Shown piece by piece: positions 1-10,340 of a stretch of 64,000 nt of DNA (position 1 is its first letter; every line of letters begins with the position of its first letter). Source of the stretch: Aquila chrysaetos chrysaetos. Its lineage: Eukaryota > Chordata > Aves > Accipitriformes > Accipitridae. The notes under the pieces were generated by a model that saw only the letters and a list, made by a program, of their open reading frames with translations, did not search any database and was not told where the DNA came from. The stretch is taken from positions 83,211,538-83,275,537 of the forward strand of contig NC_044004.1 in the NCBI RefSeq assembly GCF_900496995.4, read 5' to 3'. A program made the translations under genes and the position numbers.

Positions 1-529
1 CCGGGCAGGTGGTGTCTATCTGGTGTTCCTGCTCTGAATGTTATCACCCCATTTTTGTTGGGATGAGACTGCCTTCAGGAATACTTAAAAAGATCTGAGA
101 CTTTTTCCGAGAGGCCCAAATTCCCCCAAGCTACAAGTGCATAAGGTGCCTCTGCAGTGGACAGAAGCCTGCAAAAGCCTTCATCTTTTTTTCTCCAGTT
201 TTGTCAAGGTTCTAAAGAAAACATCACCAGAGGAGGTAACACTTGGATTACGGAGTATTTCAGAGGCTCCTATTAAAAAGCCAAAATGTTTTAAGCCACA
301 AAGTTAGTCTGACACCACAATGAGAAAGGTTTAGCTATGATTTCTACTGAAATTTCAGTCTAAAGTCGGAGTTCTATGTGTTACGGGTAATACAGGCAGA
401 AGCTTCCTTACAAATAATGTGAGTAAGCCTAAAATCAGCTGTTTCACCTGGTAAGAAGCAAGCGGAAAATCACACAGCATGCTTCATACCATGTTCTTCT
501 ACCCTTGTGAATCCCAGTGAAGTACCTAC
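1..529 (-). other. GRSF1 intron 5 (partial)
   Basis: No frame on the minus strand matches the expected continuation of qRRM2, so the next exon lies outside the window. I see nothing else recognisable here. Confidence 0.7.
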
Positions 530-659
530 CTACTTCCCATATATTCCTTGTGTCGTAACAGGGCTTTAGCTGCCATGTCAGGAGCTGCGAACTGCACAAA
601 AGCTTCTCCTGTTCTTCTTTCTCCCCGGTAAATGAAAGCTATGTCAGTTATTTTCAAAC
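530..659 (-). CDS. GRSF1: GRSF1 coding exon 5
   Basis: The acceptor CTATAG ends at 660 and the donor is GTAGGT (from 529). The exon encodes the core of qRRM2 (ITDIAFIYRGERRTGEAFVQF ... ALLRHKEYMGS). A GT four bases earlier, at 533-532, is an alternative donor, but it would break the family's G-x-R-Y-I-E-I-F continuation. Confidence 0.88.
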
Positions 660-3600
660 CTATAGAAGGGTAGGGAGAAAAAGGCATTTACATTGTCAGG
701 AACTTCTGCGACAGCTCAGAGAGACATCTTTTTCCTTACTCCTCTGTTTTTTGACAAGCTAACCAGACAGTTAAATAGTTCTGAAAAAACTGCTCATGCT
801 GGCCTACGTACCTTTTTTTTAAACTTTTTTTTTTAAACTCCAATTTATTTGCTTTAAGTTACTTTTCACAGAAGGCTTAACTGCCAATAATGAATCGACT
901 TGAGGCTTCAAGTAACTATTAAAATAATAATTGGATCCAAGTTCTAGACAACAAGCACAAACGGTCTTGAAATTTTCTCTTATTGTTACGGTAATTTTTT
1001 CGCATCCCTTTAAAACCCAGGTCAAATTCACTGAACTTCTATTTTTGTGCTCTATAGTATCTTATTGGGGAGCCTGTAATCTAGTAAATAGTTATATCTG
1101 ACAGGATACAGAGCGCACACAAGGTTGGGCTGCTACACTTTTTCTTTTTTTTCATGAACGCTTTTGTGTACCTCTTTGCACCTTGTTACTTTCTCAAAGG
1201 GTCTCCCTAAGCTGCTGAAGAAATGGAAATACTTGCTCCACAATGCTGCCCTAGTCATCTCATTATGATAACTCTGCTACTAGAGTAGCAGCTACTAGAT
1301 GCTTTTAAACATATTGGGCTATTGGTTATCAACTGAAAAATGTACTAGCTGTGGCCTTTGCTTTTGGCACGATGGTGGTTATTATGAGCCTTAGTGCTAC
1401 AGGACTCCGTGCACGCCTACCTGGAGTGGAAGAAGTTCGGGGGGGAAAAACTGGTTTTAGTTTAGTCTACAACTTAAGCTTTACCTAAGGAACTGTCAAT
1501 TTATTTTGCAAAACCTAGAAAAGCTTCCTTTCTAATGAATGCAGGCAGCAACCACCTGGATTGCTCTAGCACTGAGGGTGGGACATGAGCTTGCGCACAC
1601 ACACTGTGCAGTACTTGCTCAGCTGAGAACTGGTGCAGGTAACTTTCTCAACCACGAACAAACCAGTAACAAAAAAAAAAAAAACTAACCCCTGCTGTTA
1701 ACAGTTTTAACTGGTATATGTGATCTAACTGTCATGATGACACAGATGTGAATACCCATACTGTGTTCACTTGTACTGTAACTATCATAGAGGCATTTTT
1801 GCCCGTCTTAACGCTGCCAAATTATGCACTGGTAGCACTCCAATTACAGATAATAGGATTTAGGTTCCTCTCTTTCCTTCCACTGACCCCCAAAAAGAGT
1901 GCTACAAGCACTGATCCTAGGTTAGACACGGAGAAAGTCAAAGGTGCAAGAAAACCTTGCGGCCAAAAGCTTGTTTATGAAGCTTTAGTTGCTTCTAGCT
2001 GTAGGGGGACATCAACTCCTTATACTGTTCAAGGCTGTATGTGCTTTTGCTTTTCTTGCTTAGAGGAACAACAGCCTATCTAAGCATCACCTTCAAGAAG
2101 TAAACACCTTGTAACTGAAGAGCACGGATTAGGCTGAGTTACCTGAGAAAAAATCTGCAATATCCTCCTCAGTGGAGCTGAATGGAAGGCCTCTGAGTAG
2201 TACAACTCCATCATTTATGGCTTGTGACTCATCCCGCAGAGTTTGTAGTAAGCCCTCTACATCACTATCGTGTACTTCAAAAACTGCAAGGCAAACAGGC
2301 ACAAAACATATTTTCCCTCATGGTACACAGAAGGTGACGCTCTGCAGTCATTCTTCTAAGGCAGACTCCTTCTCCCCTGCAAACTTCATAATGTTTCTTC
2401 CCCCACCCCGTACTCTTTGGTCCTGCAATGGTGCCCCTCGCTGCACAAGCCACTTGGCTTTTCCTGTCCAGCCTCTAAAGTTTTGGCTTAATGGTGCCTT
2501 GTTGGCTAATTTGTTGCTCTGTTCTACATCTTGCAGGTCTCCATGCTGCCCCCTTTGCACCAGCCCGCTTCATTATTCAAGCAGTTCTTATTCACTTCAT
2601 CATGAGTTTTCTTCCAAAGTTAACTTCTGCTGTTTGAAACCCACCTTTCACGTAGCGTGGGCCCATATACCTCAGGTGCTTTTCCAAGGCTCTCTGGACA
2701 TCAGCTTTTGACTCCAGCTCGATCAAGGCATCCCCCCTGCGTCTCCCATCCCTGTTTAAGAGGAAGTGTATGCCGTTCTCACCGTTTCGAATTCTACAGC
2801 CTAGAAATCAAGGAACACACGATACAGAAACATACGCAACTGCATCAAACATGGGGTTCTTTTGATCGCAGATGAAAACGGAATATTCTGCATAGAGCTA
2901 TCCCCCTCAGCAGTGCAAAACACTGACTTCAAGCAAAGGGTAAGAAACCCCTATTTCTAACCTTAACTCTTAACACACAATGCTTATCACAGGTAAGAAA
3001 CTCATTTGATATCCATTAGCTTCCACAGATGTGTAACTGGGTAATGTACATTCTCAAATTGTTGGTAGACTTGTTTCTGAGTTATCTGAAATCAAGAACA
3101 AATGCCACAGCCTTTCAGTCTCTATAGCTATACTCTGCCTGCTCTACGTTCCTTTCCCCTAGGACTTCACACTGACTTAATTTAGTTCGGCAGGTTATTA
3201 AACCATTTAAAAACTTGGATCAGACAGTCTAGTCTACTCTGGAAAGATGCATCATTATATTACAGTATGGGGGGATCAGCCCTGCAAAGGTATGCACAAG
3301 CCTATTAAGTAGGCTCAGAAAGTGACACTGACGTTTAAACTAGTAAGTAAAAACCACTCCAGTTTGTTTAAAAGAGGGGAGTTAGGGAAAAAGCCGACCA
3401 TAATGATCTTTAAAGGAACCACTTTGAACTGGAGTGCCTTCACTGTGGATACACCGACTAAGAAGGGAAAGACTCGCTCAGTTTAATGTCAAATGCCGTA
3501 AGGTTGAGTTTTTGTCGTTGCCTAGCAGTTTGGAAGTTGATTATTTGTTTAGTATGTGTAAATCGTGAATAATTTTGCAGCGATATTAAAAACTCATCTT

Positions 3601-4464
3601 TCTCTTGCTAGCGGTCTTTACATCTTCTTTCTGTTAACTAATCATTAACTACAGGGTTCAGTAACGGCACACCGAACGGTTAAGCAGGAAAATTAAGTCC
3701 CGTACTATCGAAAAAGGTAAGCACGTCTTCCTCGGTGCAGGAGAAGGGGAATCCTTGCGCCCTGATGAGGAAGACATTGTCGCTTTCTGCCTTGGGTGAG
3801 TCGGGTTCCTGCTCTGCGAGGTGACCTTCCTGGGACGGCGCATCTGTGACCTGTCACCGAAAAGAAACGAAAAAGCCCCACACACCGCCCCGAATTAAAA
3901 AGTGGAAGCGCGCAGCTTTCCGCAGCGGTACCTTCAGCTCTTTTAGGCCGGTGCAATGCTAACGCGGCCTTGCGCGGCGGGGGGGGGGGGGGGGGGAGGC
4001 AGAGGACGGCGAGGAGCCGGGACGAAGCCACCCGCCTCCCCGCCGGCGGGGGATGAGGGTGCGGGGCCCCCGCCGCCCCTCCGGCCGCTGTCCTCCGGCC
4101 CCGCCGTAGCGGGGCGGCCCGATGCCGGCGCAAGGTCGCAGGCCGCGGCCGCGATCCCCGTCCTTCCTTCCCGCCCAGCTGCGGCCCGGCGGGGTCCCCT
4201 CCGTCTCCCCCCCCAACCCCGGGCCGCCTGCCGCCGCCATTTTAGGCTTGCGTCCCCGCCGGCTCCTACCTGGCTGTAGCCGCGGACGGCAGCGCAGAGC
4301 GGAGGGAGAGCCCGCGGCGCGCCCGGCCCCGGCCCGAGGGGGACGGCGGCGGCGGCTGTGAGGAGGCCGCGGGCGGGCGGCGGGCGCAAGCAGGGCGGTA
4401 GCGGCGGGCGGCGGCCGAGCAGCAGGGCGGACAGGCCGCGACGGGCTGCGGCGGCGGCGGCCAT
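530..4464 (-). CDS. GRSF1: GRSF1, G-rich RNA sequence binding factor 1 (5' five coding exons; gene continues beyond left edge)
   Basis: Coding exons on the minus strand, in order: 4270-4464, 3706-3850, 2645-2800, 2143-2283 and 530-659, giving 255 complete codons. GRSF1 binds G-rich RNA and organises mitochondrial RNA granules. Residues 1-65 are rich in Ala, Arg and Leu with no acidic residue, as expected of a mitochondrial presequence. Residues about 90-170 form qRRM1 (NVFLIRAQG near 90-98, RNP1-like RRRGDALIELES at 133-144). Residues about 190-256 start qRRM2 (GVVLLRGLPF, RRTGEAFVQF). The sequence closely follows human GRSF1, for example RIRNGENGIHFLLNRDG. The rest of qRRM2, the linker and qRRM3 should lie left of the window. 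Phases 0/1/1/1/2 join without a frame break. The human qRRM1 motif GLPWSCT reads GFPFSCT here. The start is the first ATG in the CpG island. Identity is firm; the last donor (529/528) is chosen to give the family's R-Y-I-E-I-F continuation. Confidence 0.95.
660..2142 (-). other. GRSF1 intron 4
   Basis: AT-rich intron with short T and A runs (for example 814-834 and 1672-1684). No repeat family or exon is recognised. The open frame on the opposite strand at 1748-2083 has no recognisable content. Confidence 0.75.
2143..2283 (-). CDS. GRSF1: GRSF1 coding exon 4
   Basis: The acceptor TTGCAG ends at 2284 and the donor is GTAACT (from 2142). The exon encodes the end of qRRM1, a short linker and the start of qRRM2 (NDGVVLLRGLPFSSTEEDI). 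Phase 1 at both ends. Confidence 0.93.
2645..2800 (-). CDS. GRSF1: GRSF1 coding exon 3
   Basis: The acceptor TTTCTAG is followed by the exon from 2800, and the donor is GTGGGT (from 2644). The exon encodes the middle of qRRM1 (CRIRNGENGIHFLLNRDG ... GDALIELES ... MGPRYVK), which is nearly collinear with human. Confidence 0.95.
2801..3705 (-). other. GRSF1 intron 2
   Basis: About 0.9 kb of ordinary intron between a clear acceptor (2802-2801) and a weak GTACGG donor (3705). Nothing else is recognised. Confidence 0.75.
3706..3850 (-). CDS. GRSF1: GRSF1 coding exon 2
   Basis: The acceptor CAG is at 3853-3851 and the donor is a weak GTACGG (from 3705). The exon encodes an acidic linker and the first beta strand and helix of qRRM1 (DNVFLIRAQGFPFSCTEEDV). 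It ends in phase 1, completing Ser114 with the next exon. Confidence 0.9.
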
Positions 4465-4870
4465 GGGCGACGGGCGGGGGCTCCGCCTCCCCTTCCCAGG
4501 AGGCGCCGGCGGTGCCGGGGGCTCCGCGGCCCCGGGAAAGGGCTCGGCTGCGGGGCCCTTGGGGCTGGGAGGGTCGGGGGGAAGCCGGGGGTGCCCGCCG
4601 CTTCGCGGTCTGCGGGCGGGCGGCCGCTACTCACCCCCTTGTCCGGGCGGCGGGGGCGGCTGCTGCTGCTGCTGCTTGTTCTCGAGTCGGAGAGCTGCAG
4701 GCGGGAAAGGAGGAGGCGAAGCGGTGTCCCCAGCCAGGGGGGAGGCGGCGGGGCTGTGGTGCCGAGGAGGGGGCGGTCGGGCTCTGCGGGGAGCGGGGCG
4801 TTAGGGGGAACGCGGGGGAGCTGCCGCAGGTGGCGAGGGAAGCGTGGTTCAGGGACCCGCGGCGAGTTAT
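3950..4870. promoter_or_regulatory. CpG island and promoter of GRSF1
   Basis: Very GC- and CpG-dense block covering GRSF1 exon 1, part of intron 1 and the upstream flank. GC-box-like GGGGCGG sequences occur near 4650-4660, together with a (CTG)5 run near 4660-4676. An 18-base G run lies at 3979-3996 inside intron 1. No TATA box is placed suitably, so transcription probably starts at several sites just upstream of 4464. The promoter reads leftwards; no divergent gene is evident on the right. Confidence 0.85.
4270..4464 (-). CDS. GRSF1: GRSF1 coding exon 1
   Basis: Sixty-five codons from the ATG at 4464-4462 to a CAG codon, followed by the donor GTAGGA (from 4269). The product is Ala/Arg/Leu/Pro-rich and ends R-G-Y-S-Q, matching the human R-S-Y-S-Q exon end. 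It is likely a mitochondrial targeting sequence. Confidence 0.9.
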
Positions 4871-7800
4871 GGGTGGCTTACGCTCGGTTAGACTTTCTGC
4901 CGCCACTAACGTTCTTACATACACGTGTGTAATTTTGATTTATCAAACGAAACACGAAGGGAAAAAACCCACAGTGTGGTTGCAACGTCAAGTTTTAAGT
5001 CAGGCTTAAGCACGACAACCCTTTTACACCCCTTCCCTGTAGACTTTTAGCATAGAGCTGATTTTCTCCCCCTCGCTGCCATCCTAGCTTGGCAGTCTTA
5101 CATAGCAGAGGCAGGCAGTACCGGCTGAACCTGTTTGCAAGGACGATCTGATGGTAAAACAGTCCTGCTGTTACTGCCGCATCCAAGAGGGATGCGGGGG
5201 AAAGAGCCGGCATCGGCTTCTTGTAAGCGCACACGTGGGGAAAGTAGGTCATGCTGAACCCAGAAGAAAGATCTTTAGGATCAAGCAAAGTGAGCAGGAA
5301 GAGAAAAGCCAAAAAAACCACCCCAACAGTGGAGGAAGCCAAGGGAAACTGCGGAGGCTCAGACCCAGGGTGTTTTGGCAGGTATCTGAGCGGTTGTTCA
5401 CAGCGAGGGTGTGCCAGGCCGTCCTGGCATGTGGACCCCAGCGTCAGGAAGATGGTGACAGCCACGACAGGGAGGATTTTTCTCTTCTGTCCGGCATCCT
5501 GTAGTTCTAGTCTTGGGATCACCGAGTAAGAGTTGCAGTCTCAAGCCATTGGAAACTACCACTCAAAATACGGCCTTGGGTTTTGCAACAGAAGTCTTTC
5601 AGCTTGTAGTACTGCCAACCCATTAATTTCTCAGAAGCCTTCGATGCTTCTTATCACTGTTTTGAAAGTGTTAGCAGGCTACTTCAAGTCATCTCGTTGC
5701 TGGCTTTTGCTTTTATAAACTATTTACTGTAACAAACTTTCATATGACAGACTATTACCTTGATAATAGCACAGTCTCTTGGCAATAGCACTCTCAGCTC
5801 TTTTGAATTTTCAAGGTAAATCATGTATTACGTGCATTTTCAAAAGAATGTTGACCTCAGTGCTCAAGCGGTTCACATTCCAGTTTGTCATAGTCTACAT
5901 GTCAGGTTTCTCTTCAAAACCTTCTTTAAATAAGCAAGCAAATTTTATAGGAGCAAAAAATTAAGATAACTATAGGAATTCATCTTGAACACTTATCTTT
6001 ATCTAGGTTGGCTTGCATGCTTTAAGTTTAATTGAATAAACAGATCCCTGAATCATACGGACCAAGGGAATGTGGTGTGCATTCCTCTCTTGTGAACCAA
6101 GCAGGGTGCAAGGAAGAGTCTCTTTAAGAGATGCACGTCTTCCACCCATTGTTCCTTCAATATATTTGCTTCCCAAGCACAGGAAAAAATGTCCCACTGC
6201 TGTTTGTCTTGTGGCTTGTCAGTGTGTGCGAATTACCTTTAGAGGGCACCATTTTGTCGGGCACCTGTTGGCACTGAAGTTTTCCAGGAATCTCCAACCT
6301 TCCTTAGCAAACGTGAGAGATCAAAGCCTCTGCACCTATGATCAGAACAAGAAAAAAAAAATCATCCTAGGACAATAGAATTTGCATTTATTCACTCGAC
6401 AGAACTGGTGTTGAACGAAGTCTACTTATGAGAGGAAATCTGTTACCTAAAGTAAAAATAAAAAAACTGAGGAGATGGCCCTCTATACGGCTGTTGACCA
6501 AGAAGCTAGATTTATCTACATTGGAAGATGCCTTCTGCAATACCTAATGTTAAACGGGTTGTTGTTAAGAATAATTAATACCAGCTATTCTTTACCTTGA
6601 TCAGAGGAAAAAGGAAAATCTTCTGACTTGGTACTAAAACAAATGCTCATCTTACATTGGGAAACATTACTTATCACTCTCCGTAATCTGTCATCAAGAA
6701 AAATTGACCTTACATTCTGTTGTGGTATTTTCCAAAATTATTCATTTAGCTTTAAGTTACTCGAACAGTGAGGCTTCCACCATCTTCTATGAAAGAGGAG
6801 CCTATTAACACACTTGCTCATCTGCAACTATCTCAGCGTTCAGCAGCAGATAGTGCACTTAGCCTGAGCGAGCCCACCAACTCTGGAAAACAGGAGAGCA
6901 TAGTTTGCATGGGAAAATTTAAGTACCATAAACCCCCCTGCAGATGGTGTACACACCATAAACACCGTTGAGATTTGTGGAGCAGGTCCTACATGAATAG
7001 TTTATTTCTGAGACATTATTACTAAAGTGTATGAACATTGTAGCAGGAATGACGCATACCTGAGCACCGAAAAGGCCCTGAAGGCAACAGAGGGCTGAAT
7101 TTATTCCTCTGTCTACAGTCCAGCAGTAACAAGGCTGCTGAGTTGTACCGTCCCAGCTCCAGAATTACGGTGACTCTCAGGACCACCGTATAACCACCTC
7201 GTAGTTCCTGTAATTTCTTCATGCCTTGCATTTCTTGTAGAGAATAATTACAAGTATGTACCACAAGTTTGATGTGATATTTATAGTTATGTGTTTCACT
7301 TGTTCACAAATCAAATCCCTTACCGTAACGCACAAACAAGTATTAAGAAATATGATTAAGAAATTGATGGATGCTATCGGTTTAATCTAGAATGTTGGGA
7401 GAATGTTTACAGAGCTTAGTGTTTACGTACTGTATTCTTTACAATTCAGAACAAAGTTGTTCTTCCTTTTTTTTTTGTGTTCCTGATGATACACATACTA
7501 ACTTTTGTGATCTTAATTTTTGAACTTTTTTTTTTCCGCTGGAATGTTCTGCGTTTACTGAGCTGTGCTGCAAACGCTGGAAACTTCAGTTCAGGACCAA
7601 AGCACTTTTGTCTGCTTGAGGGCCCTTTCAGAGTAATTCTTTAAGCTCTACAGTATAATGGATAAACCAAAATGACAGACGTGAGGCCACGGGTGCATTC
7701 GCTGTGCCTTTCCCGGAGCGACTGAGCGGTTCGACTCTTACGTAAGTCTGCAGCATGCTGCCAGTCCCTTGTATCGGCAGCGTCTGAAGCGAGCACTTCA

Positions 7801-9590
7801 TGTGACCCTTAGCCATGCCGAATAGACCAATACTAATGTGAGACATAAAATGTACACATTACGTAACACATTTCTCCTGACAGCCGCCCAGGCCAAGTAT
7901 TTCCTACTGACTGCTGCAGTAACAGACATTTAATTTTAACTTGCCACTAAAATAAAACATTCTGTGGGTAGAAGGAAGCGTATGGGTGGGAACAGAGAAC
8001 GGAGGTTATTCATGTCCCAACATGAATGTGCCAGAAAGATCAGCAATATTTCTTTGAGTTTGATTTATGTGGCCAACTTATTCTGACGGCATCTGTTAAG
8101 AAGTGCCCGGAGACCCATTTCATGCCTGCTTTAACTAATACAGCCAAAATGAAAATTGCAAACGTCATGAAATGCTTTTTAATGACGCCTTCGCTGCCCA
8201 GTAAAACACTTGATTTTAAAAGTGTCCTAAAAACAGTAGTGTAATTTTAATTTACGTAGAAATGCACTGACCTGGCATTCTGACTTGGTCTGAAGGACAG
8301 AGCCAGAAAAGCAGAAAATGCAGCTTCAGCATTTAAAAACATGAGAGAAGCAGATGACTGTCAATGTTGCCACATAAGGCTTTATAGCTGAAACCCCTTA
8401 TGTGCCGTACAGAAACTTAACGCTGTGAGGGATTGTAGCATGTTTCGATGTACTGAATTTCCCTGATAACGAATCTGAAGGTCCATCAGGTTTTCCTCTG
8501 GCCTACCTGCAGCAGCGTGAGCTTTGTGGGGATGCCAGGGCTCGCAGAATCCCCTTGGGGCAGGAGGGAATCTCTGGGGGTTGTGCTGCCTGTCCTTTCC
8601 CCTCTCCGAAATCCAGCTGGCTTCTTAGTGACCTAAACAGAGGCAGATTTTCACGTGAAATTACACCCTGGGATTGTAATTTCTGCCACAAAGTGGTGGC
8701 ACTTGGATGTGGCGAAGTCTACAGTGGAACGTGTGGTCCTTGTGTGATAGGAATATTTTATCTTGAAGCATTCTGTATGCTGCTGTCTATCTTTGTTTCC
8801 CCTGGAACATATAAACTGACCGAGACAAACCCAAAAATTAAGAGCATTGTTCCAGGTTTGAGAATGGGAGGTAAGGGTTCCCAGAGCACAGCCCCCAGAC
8901 CCCAAAAACACAGCCTGCAGCTGTCACCTGGTGTCGCATGAGCCGCCGGACATCTTTTGCGATAAACTGCGCGCCCCTCGGTTTGTACTTCACGGAACAG
9001 CCCGCTCGCCTGGGAAGAGCACACCGCGTGACAATCGCTGCCAGCAAAGACACGATTGTGCGTATTTGAAAACTTATGCTGAAATGATACTCTGACTGTG
9101 CTGTACATTGTATTTCCACAAACGGGAGGACGTAGGGTTTTTAACCGTGCTCACGCAAGGTGAGGTGGTTCAGGGCAGGGGTCAGGTGAAGGACCTGCCA
9201 AGGGTTTGTAAGAAAATCTGGATTTTTCTTTACCTCGGTAGTTTGCAGCTGGCCTTATCTTCACTTCTGAGGGGTGCCCTTTCTTAGCTGACTGCTCGCC
9301 CTAGCCAGCCGAGTTAAAAATTGCTCACAAATCAAACGTTTGTGTTGAAACATTAAAGCCATTTTGACACATTTCTTTTAAAAAGGGTCCGACTGTGGAG
9401 CGAGGAGGGCAGAAATGCCAGTTAAGATCTCCCTATTCCTTTTATGACCGTGGTGGTTATCTGTGGGTTGGGTACCTGAACCCCCTTTGTCGTGCACCTG
9501 AAGAATGAGGACAGACCGCCTAAGGATGCCCGGATGGCAAAAATAATGAAATTGTAATGCATTTTGACACGCTGAAGTGAACCGCTCCGT
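4871..9590. other. Intergenic region between GRSF1 and MOB1B
   Basis: About 4.7 kb separates the two divergent genes. Open frames are short and random-looking; the longest, at 8555-8941 (+), has no recognisable domain, no splice partners and ordinary composition. I recognise no repeat, RNA gene or promoter. Distal control elements cannot be excluded. Confidence 0.7.
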
Positions 9591-10135
9591 TCCTGCACCC
9601 CGCAGGCTTGCTCCACAGGAGGCAGTTTGGGGTGGAAGAGGGATGAACGCTGGCGGGCCGCACCGTTGCTCAGTCGCTTTCCACGGCTCCCCTGTGACAT
9701 TTGCTAGAAGACCACGGGGATTTCACTGCCGGGACTGCCTAAAGGCTGTCGGAAGCGTTTACGTTATGCCGGTGCCCAAGAAATATCGCCCGGCGACAGC
9801 CGGGACGCCGCGGCCTGGAGCGGCGCGGAGGTTTACCCGAGGACGGTGGCTGGCGGGAGGCCGTGTCCCGCTCTCCGCTCCCTTTGGGTCACCCAAAGCT
9901 GGGGGAAAACCCCGCTTCCAGGCAGCCCTGTGGTGCGGGCGGAGGTGTCTGGTGAGGAGAAGGGGGCATTCGGAGGGACAAGGGGGACGGATGCCGGTTT
10001 CGAGGGAAGACGAGGCCGCCTGAGGGGGCAGCGGGATCTCCGAGGGGGACAAGCCGTGCCCGGGGAGAGGCGACAGCCGGCCGCCGTGAGGAGAAGGAGG
10101 TCCGCCGAGGCGGGCCGCGGGGACCGCTGGGGGCG

Positions 10136-10330
10136 ATGGCGGCCGGGCGGGCCGCGGGTGGCGGCGGCGGGAGGCGGCGGGCCGTGTCCCCGCCCCGCGG
10201 CGCTCTCCCCGCACACGCCCGCCCTTGCGCCGCCGCTGCCATTGGGAGCCGAGCAGCGCCGAGGCTGAGCCGAGCCGCGCCGAGCCGAGCCCAGGCAGCC
10301 GCCGGTCCCGCTCCGCCGCCATCGCCATGA
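10136..10330 (+). CDS. Possible 64-codon uORF overlapping the MOB1B start codon
   Basis: An ATG in good context (G at -3, G at +4) opens a frame of 64 Ala/Arg/Pro-rich codons. Its TGA stop (10328-10330) overlaps the MOB1B ATG as ATGA. If transcripts begin upstream of 10136, this would suit termination-reinitiation. However, an inverted CCAAT box inside the frame suggests that many transcripts start downstream, and GC-rich DNA is stop-poor, so the frame may be chance. The peptide has no recognisable domain. Confidence 0.3.
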   Translation: MAAGRAAGGGGGRRRAVSPPRGALPAHARPCAAAAIGSRAAPRLSRAAPSRAQAAAGPAPPPSP

Positions 10331-10340
10331 GCTTCTTGTT
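10327..10340 (+). CDS. MOB1B: MOB1B coding exon 1
   Basis: Fourteen coding bases (M-S-F-L and two bases of Phe5), then the consensus donor GTGAGT at 10341. Too short to find by ORF length; it is fixed by the phase-2 junction with exon 2 and by the conserved M-S-F-L-F start. The Kozak context has G at -3. Confidence 0.95.

Noticed and set aside
1-529. Search for a sixth GRSF1 exon on the minus strand
   Set aside because: No frame gives the expected Y-I-E-I-F continuation of qRRM2, so the next exon is outside the window.
4358-5009. Overlapping plus-strand open frames of up to 165 codons opposite and beside GRSF1 exon 1
   Set aside because: They lie in a CpG island where stop codons are rare, are low-complexity Gly/Arg/Pro, and have no splice partners or recognisable domains. 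They are not a divergent gene.
8555-8941. 128-codon frame in the GRSF1-MOB1B gap
   Set aside because: Opposite-strand frames of similar length overlap it, there is no domain or signal, and this length is expected by chance.
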